Source: Microseira sp041929235 (GTDB lineage: Bacteria; Cyanobacteriota; Cyanobacteriia; Cyanobacteriales; Aerosakkonemataceae). From it: a DNA stretch of 64,000 bases. The stretch spans positions 1 through 64,000 of the forward strand of contig NZ_JBHFNP010000192.1 of assembly GCF_041929235.1 (NCBI RefSeq), given 5' to 3'. Positions within the stretch are counted from its first letter, which is position 1; each line of letters opens with the position of its first letter. Of this stretch, positions 1-8,680 are shown in pieces. A program made the position numbers and the translations under genes. A model generated the notes under the pieces. It saw only the letters and a program-made list of their open reading frames with translations, was not told the DNA's origin and did no database searches.

Positions 1-1
1 C

Positions 2-664
2 GATTATGGCTTTATGGTCACCTTCAGGCAGATCGATCCGTTTTTCACCCTGGACTTGAGGCAGCCGACCAATCCCCAGCTGGCTGGCGAGTTGAAACTG
101 CCCGGCTTTTCCCAGTACCTTCAGGTGATTGAGAGCGAAGGCAAGCAGCTGGTATTGGGCATCGGTCAGGATACGGATCCGTTGACTCGTATGCGTACAC
201 TGAAAGTCTCGCTGTTCGACGTGACGGATATCAAGAATCCGAAAGAGGTGGAAAGTTACTTGTTTGAAGGGCAATACACTAGCTCAGAAGCCCAGTGGGA
301 CCACCACGCGGTCAGTTATTTTCCAGGCTCGGACATCCTGGCGATTCCGTTCCAAACTAGGAGGGGGAGCGAAAGAGGGCTGCGGGTGTTCCATGTCGAT
401 GGGGTGGACGGTTTAACCGTGCTAGGAGATATCAAACACGAAGGGGGGCAGATTCGACGCAGCCTGCGCATCGGCAACGATCTGTATGCCATCTCCGACA
501 AGCAAGTCACAGCCTACAATCTGGGCACCTTGCAACAGGTGGGCCAGGTGGTTTTGCCCGGATCCGACAACAAGGGGTTTGGGGGGTTAATCGGGGGGAT
601 CAGCGATCCGTTGCCCTCAGATACTTTCACGTCGATCATCAGCCCTACCGCCGCCTTGGTGTGA
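2..664 (+). CDS. C-terminal part of a secreted beta-propeller protein (truncated by window edge)
   Basis: The reading frame is open from the first bases of the window, so the 5' part of the gene lies outside it. About 220 residues remain. They resemble the C-terminal beta-propeller domain family (Beta_propel). Visible landmarks are repeated blades such as DPFFTLDLRQPTNPQLAGEL, a KVSLFDVTDIKNPKEV blade and a DHHAVSYFPGSDILAIPF stretch. Proteins of this family are usually exported and have no known enzymatic role. Base composition here is more GC-rich than in the following genes. The family call rests on recalled motif similarity; function is unknown. Confidence 0.7.
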   Translation, partial: DYGFMVTFRQIDPFFTLDLRQPTNPQLAGELKLPGFSQYLQVIESEGKQLVLGIGQDTDPLTRMRTLKVSLFDVTDIKNPKEVESYLFEGQYTSSEAQWDHHAVSYFPGSDILAIPFQTRRGSERGLRVFHVDGVDGLTVLGDIKHEGGQIRRSLRIGNDLYAISDKQVTAYNLGTLQQVGQVVLPGSDNKGFGGLIGGISDPLPSDTFTSIISPTAALV

Positions 665-769
665 CCTGGTTTGTGCAGTGGTTGGGTGTACAGTAATGTG
701 CGTGCAAAAGTCGATTTATATCTGTAGGGACGTAGCATTTGCGCCCAGATTTTTAGGGAAATTCAGGGT

Positions 770-879
770 GTTTACAGCGGTTTGCCACAAGGATGTTGTA
801 CAGCCATTGCGTGCCTTTTGTGTAGCGTCCCGCCACACAAAAGGGGCCTTAGTTTATACGGCTGCAAACCGCTGTATAC
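770..879. repeat. MITE-like inverted-repeat element
   Basis: The outer arms GTTTACAGCGGTTTGC (770-785) and GCAAACCGCTGTATAC (864-879) are near-perfect inverted repeats. A second, inner inverted repeat, CCTTTTGTGTAGCG against CCACACAAAAGG, lies between them. A related half arm (GTATACAGCGGCTTGC) recurs near 930. No reading frame with coding character is visible between 665 and 1077. Confidence 0.55.
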
Positions 880-966
880 GCTGCTTCGTACTTTGGATCT
901 AGTCGAGAGCGTCAGAAAGGGGTATACAGCGGCTTGCAGCCGCGTGAGGGAAAGCGTTATCGCTTC

Positions 967-1006
967 GTTTGTGTAGCGGCAGCATTAATGCTGCCGCTAC
1001 ACAAAC
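967..1006. repeat. Perfect 40-bp palindrome
   Basis: The arm GTTTGTGTAGCGGCAGCATT is followed directly by its exact reverse complement, so the whole 40 bp is self-complementary. The CTACACAAAC arm ends recur in palindromes near 56.13, 58.56 and 58.71 kb, which suggests a dispersed family. It lies between two convergent genes and could act as a bidirectional terminator, but it has no U-tract. Confidence 0.6.
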
Positions 1007-1077
1007 TTTCGGTGTACCTCATCCGAGTGCAATCCGCTATATACACCTGCATTCCTCAGCCAAGCCGCATTCAGCTA

Positions 1078-2250
1078 TTAATCGCTTAAAGATTTGAGGT
1101 GACGCTTCATCTCAATTAATTGCCGTTTTAACACTGGATACTTGCTAGCGGGAATCAACGAATCTTTTTGGCGATTCACGACAGCTTCTATTGGCAGAAC
1201 GCGAAAATTAAGCCGATTATTCAATCGATAATTCTGAGTATAGGTGGGAATTGCTTCTACTTGGGTAATTTCTACAGTTTTTTCCGGAAACCGCTTGCGA
1301 ATCTTGACGGAAAAAATTACCCCAATATCTTTGTAATTTCCCAGTTGATAAGCGATAAAGTTCCCTAGTGAATAAATGGCAACTCTGGTTCTCAGTTTTC
1401 CATCTTTTCCCCGTACCTTGAAGATTTGGTAAGGTTGAACTACATGGGGATGATTGCCGAGAATAATATCAGCCCCAGCTGCAATCAACCGCTGAACCAG
1501 TTGTTTTTGTCTGGCGTTTGGTTGACGCTGATATTCGTCGCCAAAATGGAGACAAATCGTCACAACATCGGCTCCCTGCTTTCTGGCTTTAGCAATATCT
1601 TTGATTATTTTTTTTTCATCAATCAGCGAGACTAGGTATTTTTGGGGAATAGGGATGCCATTCGTACCATAGGTATAAGCCAGAATTGCCATCGAAATGT
1701 TGTTTTTATTGACGATTAAAATCTTTTCCGCTTCCTTGGCAGAGGTGGCTGTGCCGACTAAAGCAACGCCGCGGGATCGGACATTTTTAATCGTGTTAAT
1801 AACTCCCCTTTCTCCTTTATCTAATGCATGATTGTTTGCCGTTGTCAAGATGTTGAAGCCAGTTTTTTTGGCAGCATCGACGATTTGGGCTGGGGCATTG
1901 AACAGAGGAAACTCGGAATAGCCTAATTCCGGGCCAGCTACGGGGGTTTCTAGATTGGCGATCGCCCAATCTCCCTGGGTAATAATCGGCTTAACTTCTG
2001 GGAAAAAATGGTCGAAATTATAGGTTTTCTTTTGGGGATTGTAACCGGATCGCGTCAGAGCCAGATGCATCAAAATGTCTCCGACTGCAATTAGTTTGGC
2101 TTCTTTTATAAAAGATTTGGACTGGTTCGTTACTTCAGGTTGAGCTGCTTTGATAGGATTCGATAGTACCTTTGGCTGCGGATGCTTGGAAAAATTGCAG
2201 CTTGCAATAAACAAGATAAAAATGATTAGGAACGGGGGCGTAAATTTCAT
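1078..2250 (-). CDS. CapA-family poly-gamma-glutamate synthesis-like lipoprotein
   Basis: The protein has 390 residues and a lipoprotein signal peptide ending in a lipobox (IASC near residue 18), so it is probably anchored outside the cytoplasmic membrane. The rest matches the PGA_cap calcineurin-like phosphoesterase fold. The metal-site motifs appear in order: GDILMH (about residue 57), ANLETPV, TTANNHALD, LHFGDEY, GNHPHVVQP and YSLGNF. Many cyanobacteria have such genes without a capB/capC operon, and neither is nearby here. A role in polyglutamate or cell-surface polymer metabolism is inferred from family only. The length is normal and the frame is intact. Confidence 0.85.
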   Translation of the reverse strand: MKFTPPFLIIFILFIASCNFSKHPQPKVLSNPIKAAQPEVTNQSKSFIKEAKLIAVGDILMHLALTRSGYNPQKKTYNFDHFFPEVKPIITQGDWAIANLETPVAGPELGYSEFPLFNAPAQIVDAAKKTGFNILTTANNHALDKGERGVINTIKNVRSRGVALVGTATSAKEAEKILIVNKNNISMAILAYTYGTNGIPIPQKYLVSLIDEKKIIKDIAKARKQGADVVTICLHFGDEYQRQPNARQKQLVQRLIAAGADIILGNHPHVVQPYQIFKVRGKDGKLRTRVAIYSLGNFIAYQLGNYKDIGVIFSVKIRKRFPEKTVEITQVEAIPTYTQNYRLNNRLNFRVLPIEAVVNRQKDSLIPASKYPVLKRQLIEMKRHLKSLSD

Positions 2251-2332
2251 ATACTGCCTGGTGGAAGAATACCTAATGAACCGCAGAGGACGCAGAGAAC
2301 GCAGAGGGAAGAGAGAGGAAGAGACTAGATGG

Positions 2333-3316
2333 TCAAATTCGTAGGGTGACTAGCAGGGGGAGGTGATCCGATCCGATGTGGGAACCTATAGTGCGTCTGA
2401 TGGTAACTATAGAGGGACTGTGCAAGCAATGGTCGATGGGAATTCTCAGGATTGGTAGTAAACTACCGTGCCAGGTTGGTTGCAGTCCAAATCCGTTTTG
2501 GGAGTTGACCAGTCCGCTTTGGTGCAGCATTTGCCGGAACGAACCGTACCAAGGGGTACTGTTGAAATCGCCAACAACAATCGCTTGCCGTTGGCGACTC
2601 CATTGAGCAAGCGCTTCAAATTCCACCCGCTGGAAGTCCACCGTACTGGCACTGCGGGGACGAATGGCATGAAAGCACAGCAGGTCAATGGGTTTACCGG
2701 CATAGGTAATGGTGATCTGGAGGATGGGGCGCGAGCTTGTAGGGGGTAGGTGAATTAACTCAGCAGCTTTCACTTCAATCGGATAAGAAGGTTGGCGCGA
2801 CACAAACCAGGCACTCCCATGACTGGTGGTGCGGGGTTCTGCAATAACCAATTGATAGTTTGTTAAACCTGCCTGAAGCTGGGGTAAAGATTGGGGCGTG
2901 ACTTCGAGCAAAGAGACAATATCTGGAGCTTGGTTATTGACATAATCGATGGCTTTACTGACATCCGGGTTATCGTTATCTAGGGTGGCATGGAGGACTC
3001 GCAGTTCGATCGAATTTGTTGCATGTCCAAAGGATGGGAGAAATAATGGCAAGAGCAAGCTGAAATTGATTGCCAAAGGAATTGCCCACAGCAGATAAAA
3101 GTGTTGATTTGACCAAGGATCTCGATTTATCAGATCCAGGAATAGAGCGATCGTTAACAGCAAGCAGTATTGCGGTCGAAAGTGTTCCAGCATCGCGAAT
3201 ATCCACCACCAGGAACCCACAAAGCTAAGCGCTGTCGCTAGCGCCGCGCCTGCTGCTAGGATATTTACCAAAAATTGAATTGAACCCAACTGCTTGCCGA
3301 TCTGCTTCAATTGCAT
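2333..3316 (-). CDS. Membrane-anchored endonuclease/exonuclease/phosphatase (EEP) family protein
   Basis: This 327-residue protein begins with about three hydrophobic segments (roughly residues 14-35, 40-60 and 72-95). They are followed by an EEP-fold domain. Visible catalytic or metal landmarks are DIVSLLEVTP (metal-binding Glu), GDFNSTP, IDHCLH and the terminal GSDHLPLLV. The architecture resembles the YafD-like membrane EEP proteins. The substrate (nucleic acid, phosphoinositide or other phosphodiester) cannot be read from sequence. It is co-directional with the CapA-like gene 83 bp downstream, so the two may be co-transcribed. Confidence 0.85.
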   Translation of the reverse strand: MQLKQIGKQLGSIQFLVNILAAGAALATALSFVGSWWWIFAMLEHFRPQYCLLLTIALFLDLINRDPWSNQHFYLLWAIPLAINFSLLLPLFLPSFGHATNSIELRVLHATLDNDNPDVSKAIDYVNNQAPDIVSLLEVTPQSLPQLQAGLTNYQLVIAEPRTTSHGSAWFVSRQPSYPIEVKAAELIHLPPTSSRPILQITITYAGKPIDLLCFHAIRPRSASTVDFQRVEFEALAQWSRQRQAIVVGDFNSTPWYGSFRQMLHQSGLVNSQNGFGLQPTWHGSLLPILRIPIDHCLHSPSIVTIRRTIGSHIGSDHLPLLVTLRI

Positions 3317-3480
3317 GTTGTTTTATGAGAGCGGTTCTTGTTGTGCTTGAATGATTTTGAATTGGGCGATCGCTCCGACGAGGTTTGCATATAACGGAGG
3401 CGAACGCTTATACCATTCGTTATGATAGTCATCTGTTATTTTGGCGACAATGACCCTCGTTAAGAGGCTGTGCCATGGAA

Positions 3481-3513
3481 CACCATTACCCATTACCAAT
3501 TACCCATTACCAA
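3481..3513. repeat. Low-complexity ACCAATTACCC tandem repeat
   Basis: Short direct repeats of the type CCATTACCCATTACCAATTA lie just upstream of the M20 start. The same motif recurs at about 4958-5046, 12717-12745, 24170-24200 and 29884-29930. It resembles the short tandemly repeated sequences of filamentous cyanobacteria. It argues that the true M20 start lies after it, at 3516, and not at 3441. Confidence 0.6.
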
Positions 3514-3515
3514 AA

Positions 3516-4790
3516 ATGATATCCACATTCCCAAATGCTGCTGCTGTTGACTTATCCCGCATCCGTTTAGAAATTAGGTCTTTACAACCCCGCCTGGTCG
3601 AATGGCGCAGAAAGTTGCACCAACACCCGGAACTTGGTTTCAAAGAGAACCTGACGGCGGAGTTTATTTCTCAAAAGTTATCGGAATGGGGCATCACCCA
3701 TCAAACGGGAATCGCTAAAACCGGGATTGTCGCCACCATCGAAGGCAAGAAATCTAGCTTCCCCCTTCAAAAGGGGGACGGGAGGGGGATCGCCCTGGAG
3801 CAATCCCACATCCAAAAACCCAAGGTGCTGGCAATTCGGGCGGATATGGATGCCTTGCCGATTCAAGAAGAAAACGATGTACCCTATCGATCGCAGCACG
3901 ATGGCATTATGCACGCTTGCGGTCACGATGGACATACTGCGATCGCATTAGGCACTGCCTACTACCTCTCCCAACACCGCGAAGCTTTCCCAGGCACTGT
4001 CAAGATTATCTTCCAACCTGCCGAAGAAGGACCGGGAGGCGCGAAGCCGATGATTGAAGCCGGTGTCTTGAATAATCCAGATGTTGATGCTATAATCGGC
4101 CTCCACTTGTGGAATAACCTGCCCTTGGGTACGTTGGGTATCCGAACGGGGGCGTTAATGGCGGCGACGGAAAGTTTTATTTGCAAAATTTATGGCAAGG
4201 GCGGACATGGTGCAATTCCCCATCAAACGGTAGATTCTATTGTGGTTGGGGCGCAGATTGTCAACGCATTGCAAACGATTGTATCGCGCAACGTCAATCC
4301 CATCGATTCGGCAGTAGTAACGGTGGGAAGATTTCACGCCGGAAAGGCGGTGAATGTGATAGCCGATACAGCAGAAATAGGCGGAACGGTGCGATATTTC
4401 AATCCCGAATTGGGCAAATTGATTCCGCAACGAATCGATCAAATTATTGCCGGGATTTGTGCCAGTCACGCAGCGAAATACGAATTAGATTACAAGGGAC
4501 TTTACCCGCCGGTGATTAACAATACAGATATCGCAGAAATGGTGCGTTCTGTAGGGTTAGATATTGTAGAAACTCCCTTGGGAATTGTGCCGGAATGTCA
4601 AACAATGGGCGGCGAGGATATGTCTTTCTTCTTGCAAGCAGTACCGGGATGTTATTTCTTTTTAGGTTCGGCTAATCCGGATTTGGGATTGGCTTATCCG
4701 CACCATCATCCCCGATTTGATTTTGATGAAACTGCGTTGGGAATGGGGGTAGAAATGTTTGTCCGCTGCGTGGAAAAGTTTTATGCATGA
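3516..4790 (+). CDS. M20-family amidohydrolase/metallopeptidase
   Basis: This 424-residue protein belongs to the M20D peptidase/amidohydrolase family (N-acyl amino acid or hippurate hydrolase-like), probably a cytoplasmic dinuclear metalloenzyme. Metal-site motifs are HQHPELGF, AIRADMDALPIQEEN, MHACGHDGHTA, QPAEEGPGG and PHHHPRFDFDE. GKGGHGAIPHQ belongs to the lid domain. The ATG at 3516 is preferred because the longer frame from 3441 reads through an intergenic tandem repeat. An extra stretch of about 20 residues (SFPLQKGDGRG and following, DNA about 3757-3815) is encoded by a copy of the C/G-rich hairpin repeat found elsewhere in the window. It lies just before the AIRADMD motif. Confidence 0.9.
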   Translation: MISTFPNAAAVDLSRIRLEIRSLQPRLVEWRRKLHQHPELGFKENLTAEFISQKLSEWGITHQTGIAKTGIVATIEGKKSSFPLQKGDGRGIALEQSHIQKPKVLAIRADMDALPIQEENDVPYRSQHDGIMHACGHDGHTAIALGTAYYLSQHREAFPGTVKIIFQPAEEGPGGAKPMIEAGVLNNPDVDAIIGLHLWNNLPLGTLGIRTGALMAATESFICKIYGKGGHGAIPHQTVDSIVVGAQIVNALQTIVSRNVNPIDSAVVTVGRFHAGKAVNVIADTAEIGGTVRYFNPELGKLIPQRIDQIIAGICASHAAKYELDYKGLYPPVINNTDIAEMVRSVGLDIVETPLGIVPECQTMGGEDMSFFLQAVPGCYFFLGSANPDLGLAYPHHHPRFDFDETALGMGVEMFVRCVEKFYA

Positions 4791-4815
4791 CTGAGGGAGG
4801 CTCTGCCTCCCCTCA

Positions 4816-4845
4816 CTCGTTCCCAGGCTCCAGCCTGGGAACGAG
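4816..4845. repeat. Palindrome CTCGTTCCCAGGCT / AGCCTGGGAACGAG
   Basis: This is an inverted repeat with 14-bp arms, next to GAGGCTCTGCCTC-type palindromes at about 4796-4812 and 4849-4864. A diverged copy of the whole composite is at about 49923-49975. It belongs to a dispersed palindrome family and could fold downstream of the M20 gene. Confidence 0.55.
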
Positions 4846-4878
4846 ATCGCGAGGCTCTGCCTCGCTTGAGGGAATGTT

Positions 4879-4941
4879 GTAGGGACACGGCAATCATAAA
4901 ATGTTGATTTCTACAGAATATTTCCGATGCCGTGTCCCTAC
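4879..4941. repeat. Hairpin repeat, GTAGGGACACGGC family
   Basis: The arms GTAGGGACACGGC and GCCGTGTCCCTAC enclose an AT-rich loop of about 37 bp. Other members are at 8602-8665, 20068-20261 (three in tandem) and about 53070-53130. They share both arms and, in part, the loop sequence (AATCATAAAAT). No coding content. Confidence 0.7.
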
Positions 4942-5041
4942 GCTGCAAACTCTTAGCCAATTACCAATTACCAATTACCCATTACCCATTACCAATTACC
5001 CATTACCCTCGTTCCCTCCAGCCAGGGAACGCCATTACCCA

Positions 5042-5593
5042 TTACTTAATGCGGAGACTAGAACCGCGATCGCCTAAATGTGCAAAATCTAGCGATTCTC
5101 CCGCCTCCAGTGCGGATCTAATTGCTGCTTTATCCAGATCGACGCTAATCTTCTGAAACTTTTCTGGCAATGAGGTAGGTGATACAGATTCATCCACAAT
5201 TAAAGGCGCTTTACCACCATTTTTTGCCAAGGTTAATTTGTAGCGTGCCGTGTCAATCGTTTTCAGCTTGTTGACTTCAAAAAAGTATTTTAGTCTTTCT
5301 TTGAGCATTTCGGCTTTTTTTTCATCCTTGGCGGCTAAGTCGCTTAAGCGTTTGGCTTCCGCTTTGCGAACAGCTGCTCTTGCTTGCAATTCGGAGATTA
5401 AGGCGGCGTAATTATCTAGCTTGCGATCGCGCTCTTCTCCCAATTGCTCTAGCCAACTGGTAATCAACTGTTCTCCCTCGCTATCATTGTCCTCAATCTC
5501 ATCTAGCAACGCCGTCAACTCGCCGATCTCTGCTGAAATGCTAAACAGCGTTCTTGGTTGTCTTGACCCATTCTCCGGTGCGGTGCTTTCCAT
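5042..5593 (-). CDS. Siphovirus Gp157-like coiled-coil protein
   Basis: This 183-residue protein resembles the phage Gp157 family (Sipho_Gp157). It has a long charged helical region (about residues 60-115, rich in Lys, Glu and Ala) that looks like a coiled coil. The C-terminal block KAPLIVDESVSPTSLPEKF followed by ISVDLDKAAIRSALEAGE is typical of the family. In phages such proteins have been linked to resistance or recombination functions, but the biochemical role is unsettled. The gene is transcribed divergently from the large vWA gene, about 270 bp apart. Whether the pair works together or is a phage remnant cannot be told. Confidence 0.75.
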   Translation of the reverse strand: MESTAPENGSRQPRTLFSISAEIGELTALLDEIEDNDSEGEQLITSWLEQLGEERDRKLDNYAALISELQARAAVRKAEAKRLSDLAAKDEKKAEMLKERLKYFFEVNKLKTIDTARYKLTLAKNGGKAPLIVDESVSPTSLPEKFQKISVDLDKAAIRSALEAGESLDFAHLGDRGSSLRIK

Positions 5594-5862
5594 TGTTTTG
5601 ACTCCTGATGTGACATTAATTTAACAATACCCCACAACCATGCTTTTTGAAGTATAATATATATTAGTTCCAGTTCATTATCAATCTACTCAAACTTTTT
5701 CAATTACTAACAAAAGATCGACCCAGATCAACGCAGATATTTATCATATTTATCTGCGTCGTGCCGCAATCTTGTGGCGCAATCTTGTGGTGCAATCTTG
5801 TGGTGCAGGCGTCTCGCCTGCAATTGTCAAACCAGATGTCGTTACTGAGGGAAAATCGAAAT
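5594..5862. other. Divergent intergenic region with tandem 15-mers
   Basis: This region between the Gp157-like and vWA genes holds about three direct copies of a 15-mer (GCAATCTTGTGGTGC type, 5764-5804). The palindrome GCAGGCGTCTCGCCTGC follows at 5805-5821. Both promoters should lie in the AT-rich stretch around 5640-5700. I cannot assign -10 or -35 boxes with confidence. Confidence 0.45.
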
Positions 5863-8361
5863 ATGGCACGCCAAAAAAATCAACCATCAGCAACAGATGC
5901 ACAGAATAACCAAACAAAATTCACCCTCTACAATTTTGCCGGAAAACCAAAAGCATACTATTTAGTAGACCGGGTTAAGCGTCAATTAAGTTCAAATGAC
6001 ATCCCAGAAAAAGCTGTTGCTCATAGCATGATCGTTATCGATCGCTCCGGTTCTATGTATTATGACATAGAACCGTTGAAAGAAACCCTGATTAAACTTT
6101 TGACCTTGGATGAATACAACAATTACCAGCTACTGGTTACCCTGATATCTTATGCATCCCAAGGAGATGTAACTTGTCACTTCCAGCGAGTTCCGATCCA
6201 GGAAGTAATGAAAGCTAATTCTTCCTATATCCAAGAAATTCAAAAAATCCAAACAGGTTACACTACCTGCATATCTCAATCGATGACAATGGCTAAATCT
6301 TTCTTGCGAGAGGGAGAGCTTACTGTTATCAATTTACACAGCGACGGATACGCTAACGATCCTAGTGCTAATGCGGAAGCAAATACCCTAGAACGGATTT
6401 GCGAAGAACTGAAAAACATGGATGTTTTTGTTAACACCATTTCCTATTCCTCTGCTGACTTCCGATTGCTCTCGAAAATCGCCAACACCGTATCGGGAAC
6501 TTGCATTCGCGCCGGGGAAGTCAGGCAAGTTTATGATGGACTTTACCAAAGCGCCAAACTATTAGGTAGTTCGGTAGCACCGGCGATGGAAGAACCTTTA
6601 ATTAAGGAGTACGATTACCAGGTTTTTGTCTCTAAAACTGGTAAGAAAATTAATGGTTCCTCCAGCACTCTGAAAATTGTCGGACTTAAGGCAGATGATG
6701 ATGGCGTCTTCTACAAATATCGGAAAATTAGCCAAGAAGACTACGATAAACTAACCGACGTTCCTGTCGCGCAAACAGATGAATCTGTCTTAGCTTTTGC
6801 CAAGGCGAATTTGGCTAATGGAAACTTGAATACAGCCAAGTATGCGCTGGCGAGTACCTTTGATGCAACCTTGACTGAAAAACACGCCAAGGCGCTGACA
6901 AATGCCGAAATAGCTGAGTTAACTCAAGACCTTGATTTGGCTATTTTCGATGCGTCGGCGTTGGCGAAGCACGAAATCTTGGATAGCGTCAAAGTCAACG
7001 ATAAAATATCAGTGCTGGAATTAGTCAACCTGTTGGAGGAAAACAACAGCAGCATCATTATCAATATCAAGGAATTGCAGAAAAACTATCGCCGCAAAGG
7101 AGTAAAGCGGATTAACGGTTCGAGAGATGAAAATGAGAAACTAATCGAACCTTGGTTGAAGACGGAATTTTTAGACGGTGGCGAATATGTCAGCATGGGG
7201 ACGTTTGAAATTAATCGCAATACCGCTACGATCAATATGCTGATTACCAGACCTGTTAAACTGGTAAAAGTTGAGGATAGCAGCCAAATCAGCGAAGTAG
7301 CTGGTGTGCTGATTACCAATCTGGAAAGTTTCAACAATTATACGATTGTCAGCGACGGGGAGGTAAACGTCAAGTCGCTGCCAATTAAAATTAGCAGTAA
7401 GAAAGTCTTTGATTTGTTGAAGTCAAAGGGTGTAATAGAAGCCGAAAATTTCGATTTCCGCACCGAATACACTTTGCGGTTAGACAATTTGCCCCTCGTG
7501 GCTTTTACTGGCAGCTATGGTAATATTGATGGGACGTTCAACGAGTTAGCCGAAATTAAAATACTTGCTAGTATTTTAGCGGCTCATTTGAAAGAAGAAT
7601 CGGATGTTTACACTGATGAACAGTTGACGGAGTTGAAAAAGCACTATCTCTCCAAGAATCTTTATATCAACTTTCCCACAACCACAGAGTATACCGATTT
7701 AAAGGAAGCGATCGCAAACGGTACGGTAGATACTCGCGTTAGCTACAAAGTCGATATTGGCAACAAAGATATCCTCAATCTCGGCAAACTTTACTCGGCG
7801 AATAAATTCCTCGATCGCTTGTATGAGGGATTTAATCAAGATACGGGAGAGAAAGTGGATAAACCAACCTTCGATATCACCTTGGATGAAGATGTGGTTT
7901 TCGGACACAAAACCTTATCATCTCGCACAAAGATTACCAAGGTTGATGATTTGATGAAGCGGATTTTTGATAACTTTCTGGGAATTGAAGATAACGGTAG
8001 CGTTGCAGCGATATTATCAAAAGTGGGTGGGGATAGTCTGACGCGACTGTTGCAGGTAAAATCGCAAGGAGAAAAAGTCAACCGAGAAGAATTTGTGACT
8101 GCTTTGACGGCGGCAAAAGAGAAATTGGAAGACTATGCAGAGAAAGTGTATCGGGAAAAGATTTCTCCGCTAGTTTTCTATATTGGTTCGACTGGACTTT
8201 TACCAGATGAAATGGATACTTTAGCGCAGACTGCTGATGCAATTAATGCTAAGTACGGTAACTTGCAATTTTCCAAAGATGAGCAAGAGGGAGCGTTTTT
8301 TGAGGTAGGAGATACCATTATTAGCGTGTATGCTAAGAATGAGTATTACAGTACAACTTAA
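5863..8361 (+). CDS. Large vWA-domain protein
   Basis: The protein has 832 residues from the ATG at 5863. The frame stays open further upstream to 5761 but reads through tandem intergenic repeats. The N-terminal third is a von Willebrand A domain. A complete MIDAS-type DRSGSM motif follows strand VIVI (about residue 64), with a threonine-rich YTTC segment and the LHSDGYAND block. The remaining 550 residues are not a family I recognise; they are mixed alpha/beta with Lys-rich helices. There is no signal peptide, so the protein is probably cytoplasmic. No MoxR ATPase, TerY or TerD genes are adjacent. Function unknown. Confidence 0.85.
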   Translation: MARQKNQPSATDAQNNQTKFTLYNFAGKPKAYYLVDRVKRQLSSNDIPEKAVAHSMIVIDRSGSMYYDIEPLKETLIKLLTLDEYNNYQLLVTLISYASQGDVTCHFQRVPIQEVMKANSSYIQEIQKIQTGYTTCISQSMTMAKSFLREGELTVINLHSDGYANDPSANAEANTLERICEELKNMDVFVNTISYSSADFRLLSKIANTVSGTCIRAGEVRQVYDGLYQSAKLLGSSVAPAMEEPLIKEYDYQVFVSKTGKKINGSSSTLKIVGLKADDDGVFYKYRKISQEDYDKLTDVPVAQTDESVLAFAKANLANGNLNTAKYALASTFDATLTEKHAKALTNAEIAELTQDLDLAIFDASALAKHEILDSVKVNDKISVLELVNLLEENNSSIIINIKELQKNYRRKGVKRINGSRDENEKLIEPWLKTEFLDGGEYVSMGTFEINRNTATINMLITRPVKLVKVEDSSQISEVAGVLITNLESFNNYTIVSDGEVNVKSLPIKISSKKVFDLLKSKGVIEAENFDFRTEYTLRLDNLPLVAFTGSYGNIDGTFNELAEIKILASILAAHLKEESDVYTDEQLTELKKHYLSKNLYINFPTTTEYTDLKEAIANGTVDTRVSYKVDIGNKDILNLGKLYSANKFLDRLYEGFNQDTGEKVDKPTFDITLDEDVVFGHKTLSSRTKITKVDDLMKRIFDNFLGIEDNGSVAAILSKVGGDSLTRLLQVKSQGEKVNREEFVTALTAAKEKLEDYAEKVYREKISPLVFYIGSTGLLPDEMDTLAQTADAINAKYGNLQFSKDEQEGAFFEVGDTIISVYAKNEYYSTT

Positions 8362-8385
8362 ATTTTGTATTAGGACTTAGGCATC

Positions 8386-8540
8386 GATCCCCCCCAACCC
8401 CCCTTGCCAAGGGGGGCTACAGGGGGATCCCCCCCACCCCCCCTTGGCAAGGGGGGCTACAGGGGGATCCCCCCCAACCCCCCTTGGCAAGGGGGGCTAC
8501 AGGGGGATCCCCCCCAACCCCCCTTGCCAAGGGGGGCTTT
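8386..8540. repeat. Tandem array of a 40-bp C/G-rich hairpin unit (4 copies)
   Basis: Four copies with an exact 40-bp period start with GATCC at 8386, 8426, 8466 and 8506. Each carries the hairpin CCCCCCTTGCCAAGGGGGG. Related units are at 12822-12977, 24689-24991 and 62112-62272, and one sits inside the M20 gene near 3761. The array lies just after the vWA stop and could terminate transcription. Confidence 0.85.
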
Positions 8541-8601
8541 CCGGTTGTGCTGCGGGCGATCGCATGTTGCGGATGGGGGATGCGATCGCCCAACATCGGT
8601 G

Positions 8602-8665
8602 GTAGGGGCACGGCATTTTACAATCTCCCGGAAGGAACCAAAAGTTATTTACGCCGTGCCCCTAC
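8602..8665. repeat. Hairpin repeat, GTAGGGGCACGGC family
   Basis: The arms GTAGGGGCACGGC and GCCGTGCCCCTAC flank a loop of about 38 bp. It is the same family as at 4879-4941 with compensating A/G to T/C changes in the arms, so the stem is kept. It lies between the vWA gene and the end of the NACHT gene. Confidence 0.7.
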
Positions 8666-8680
8666 AAAAATTGGGTTATA

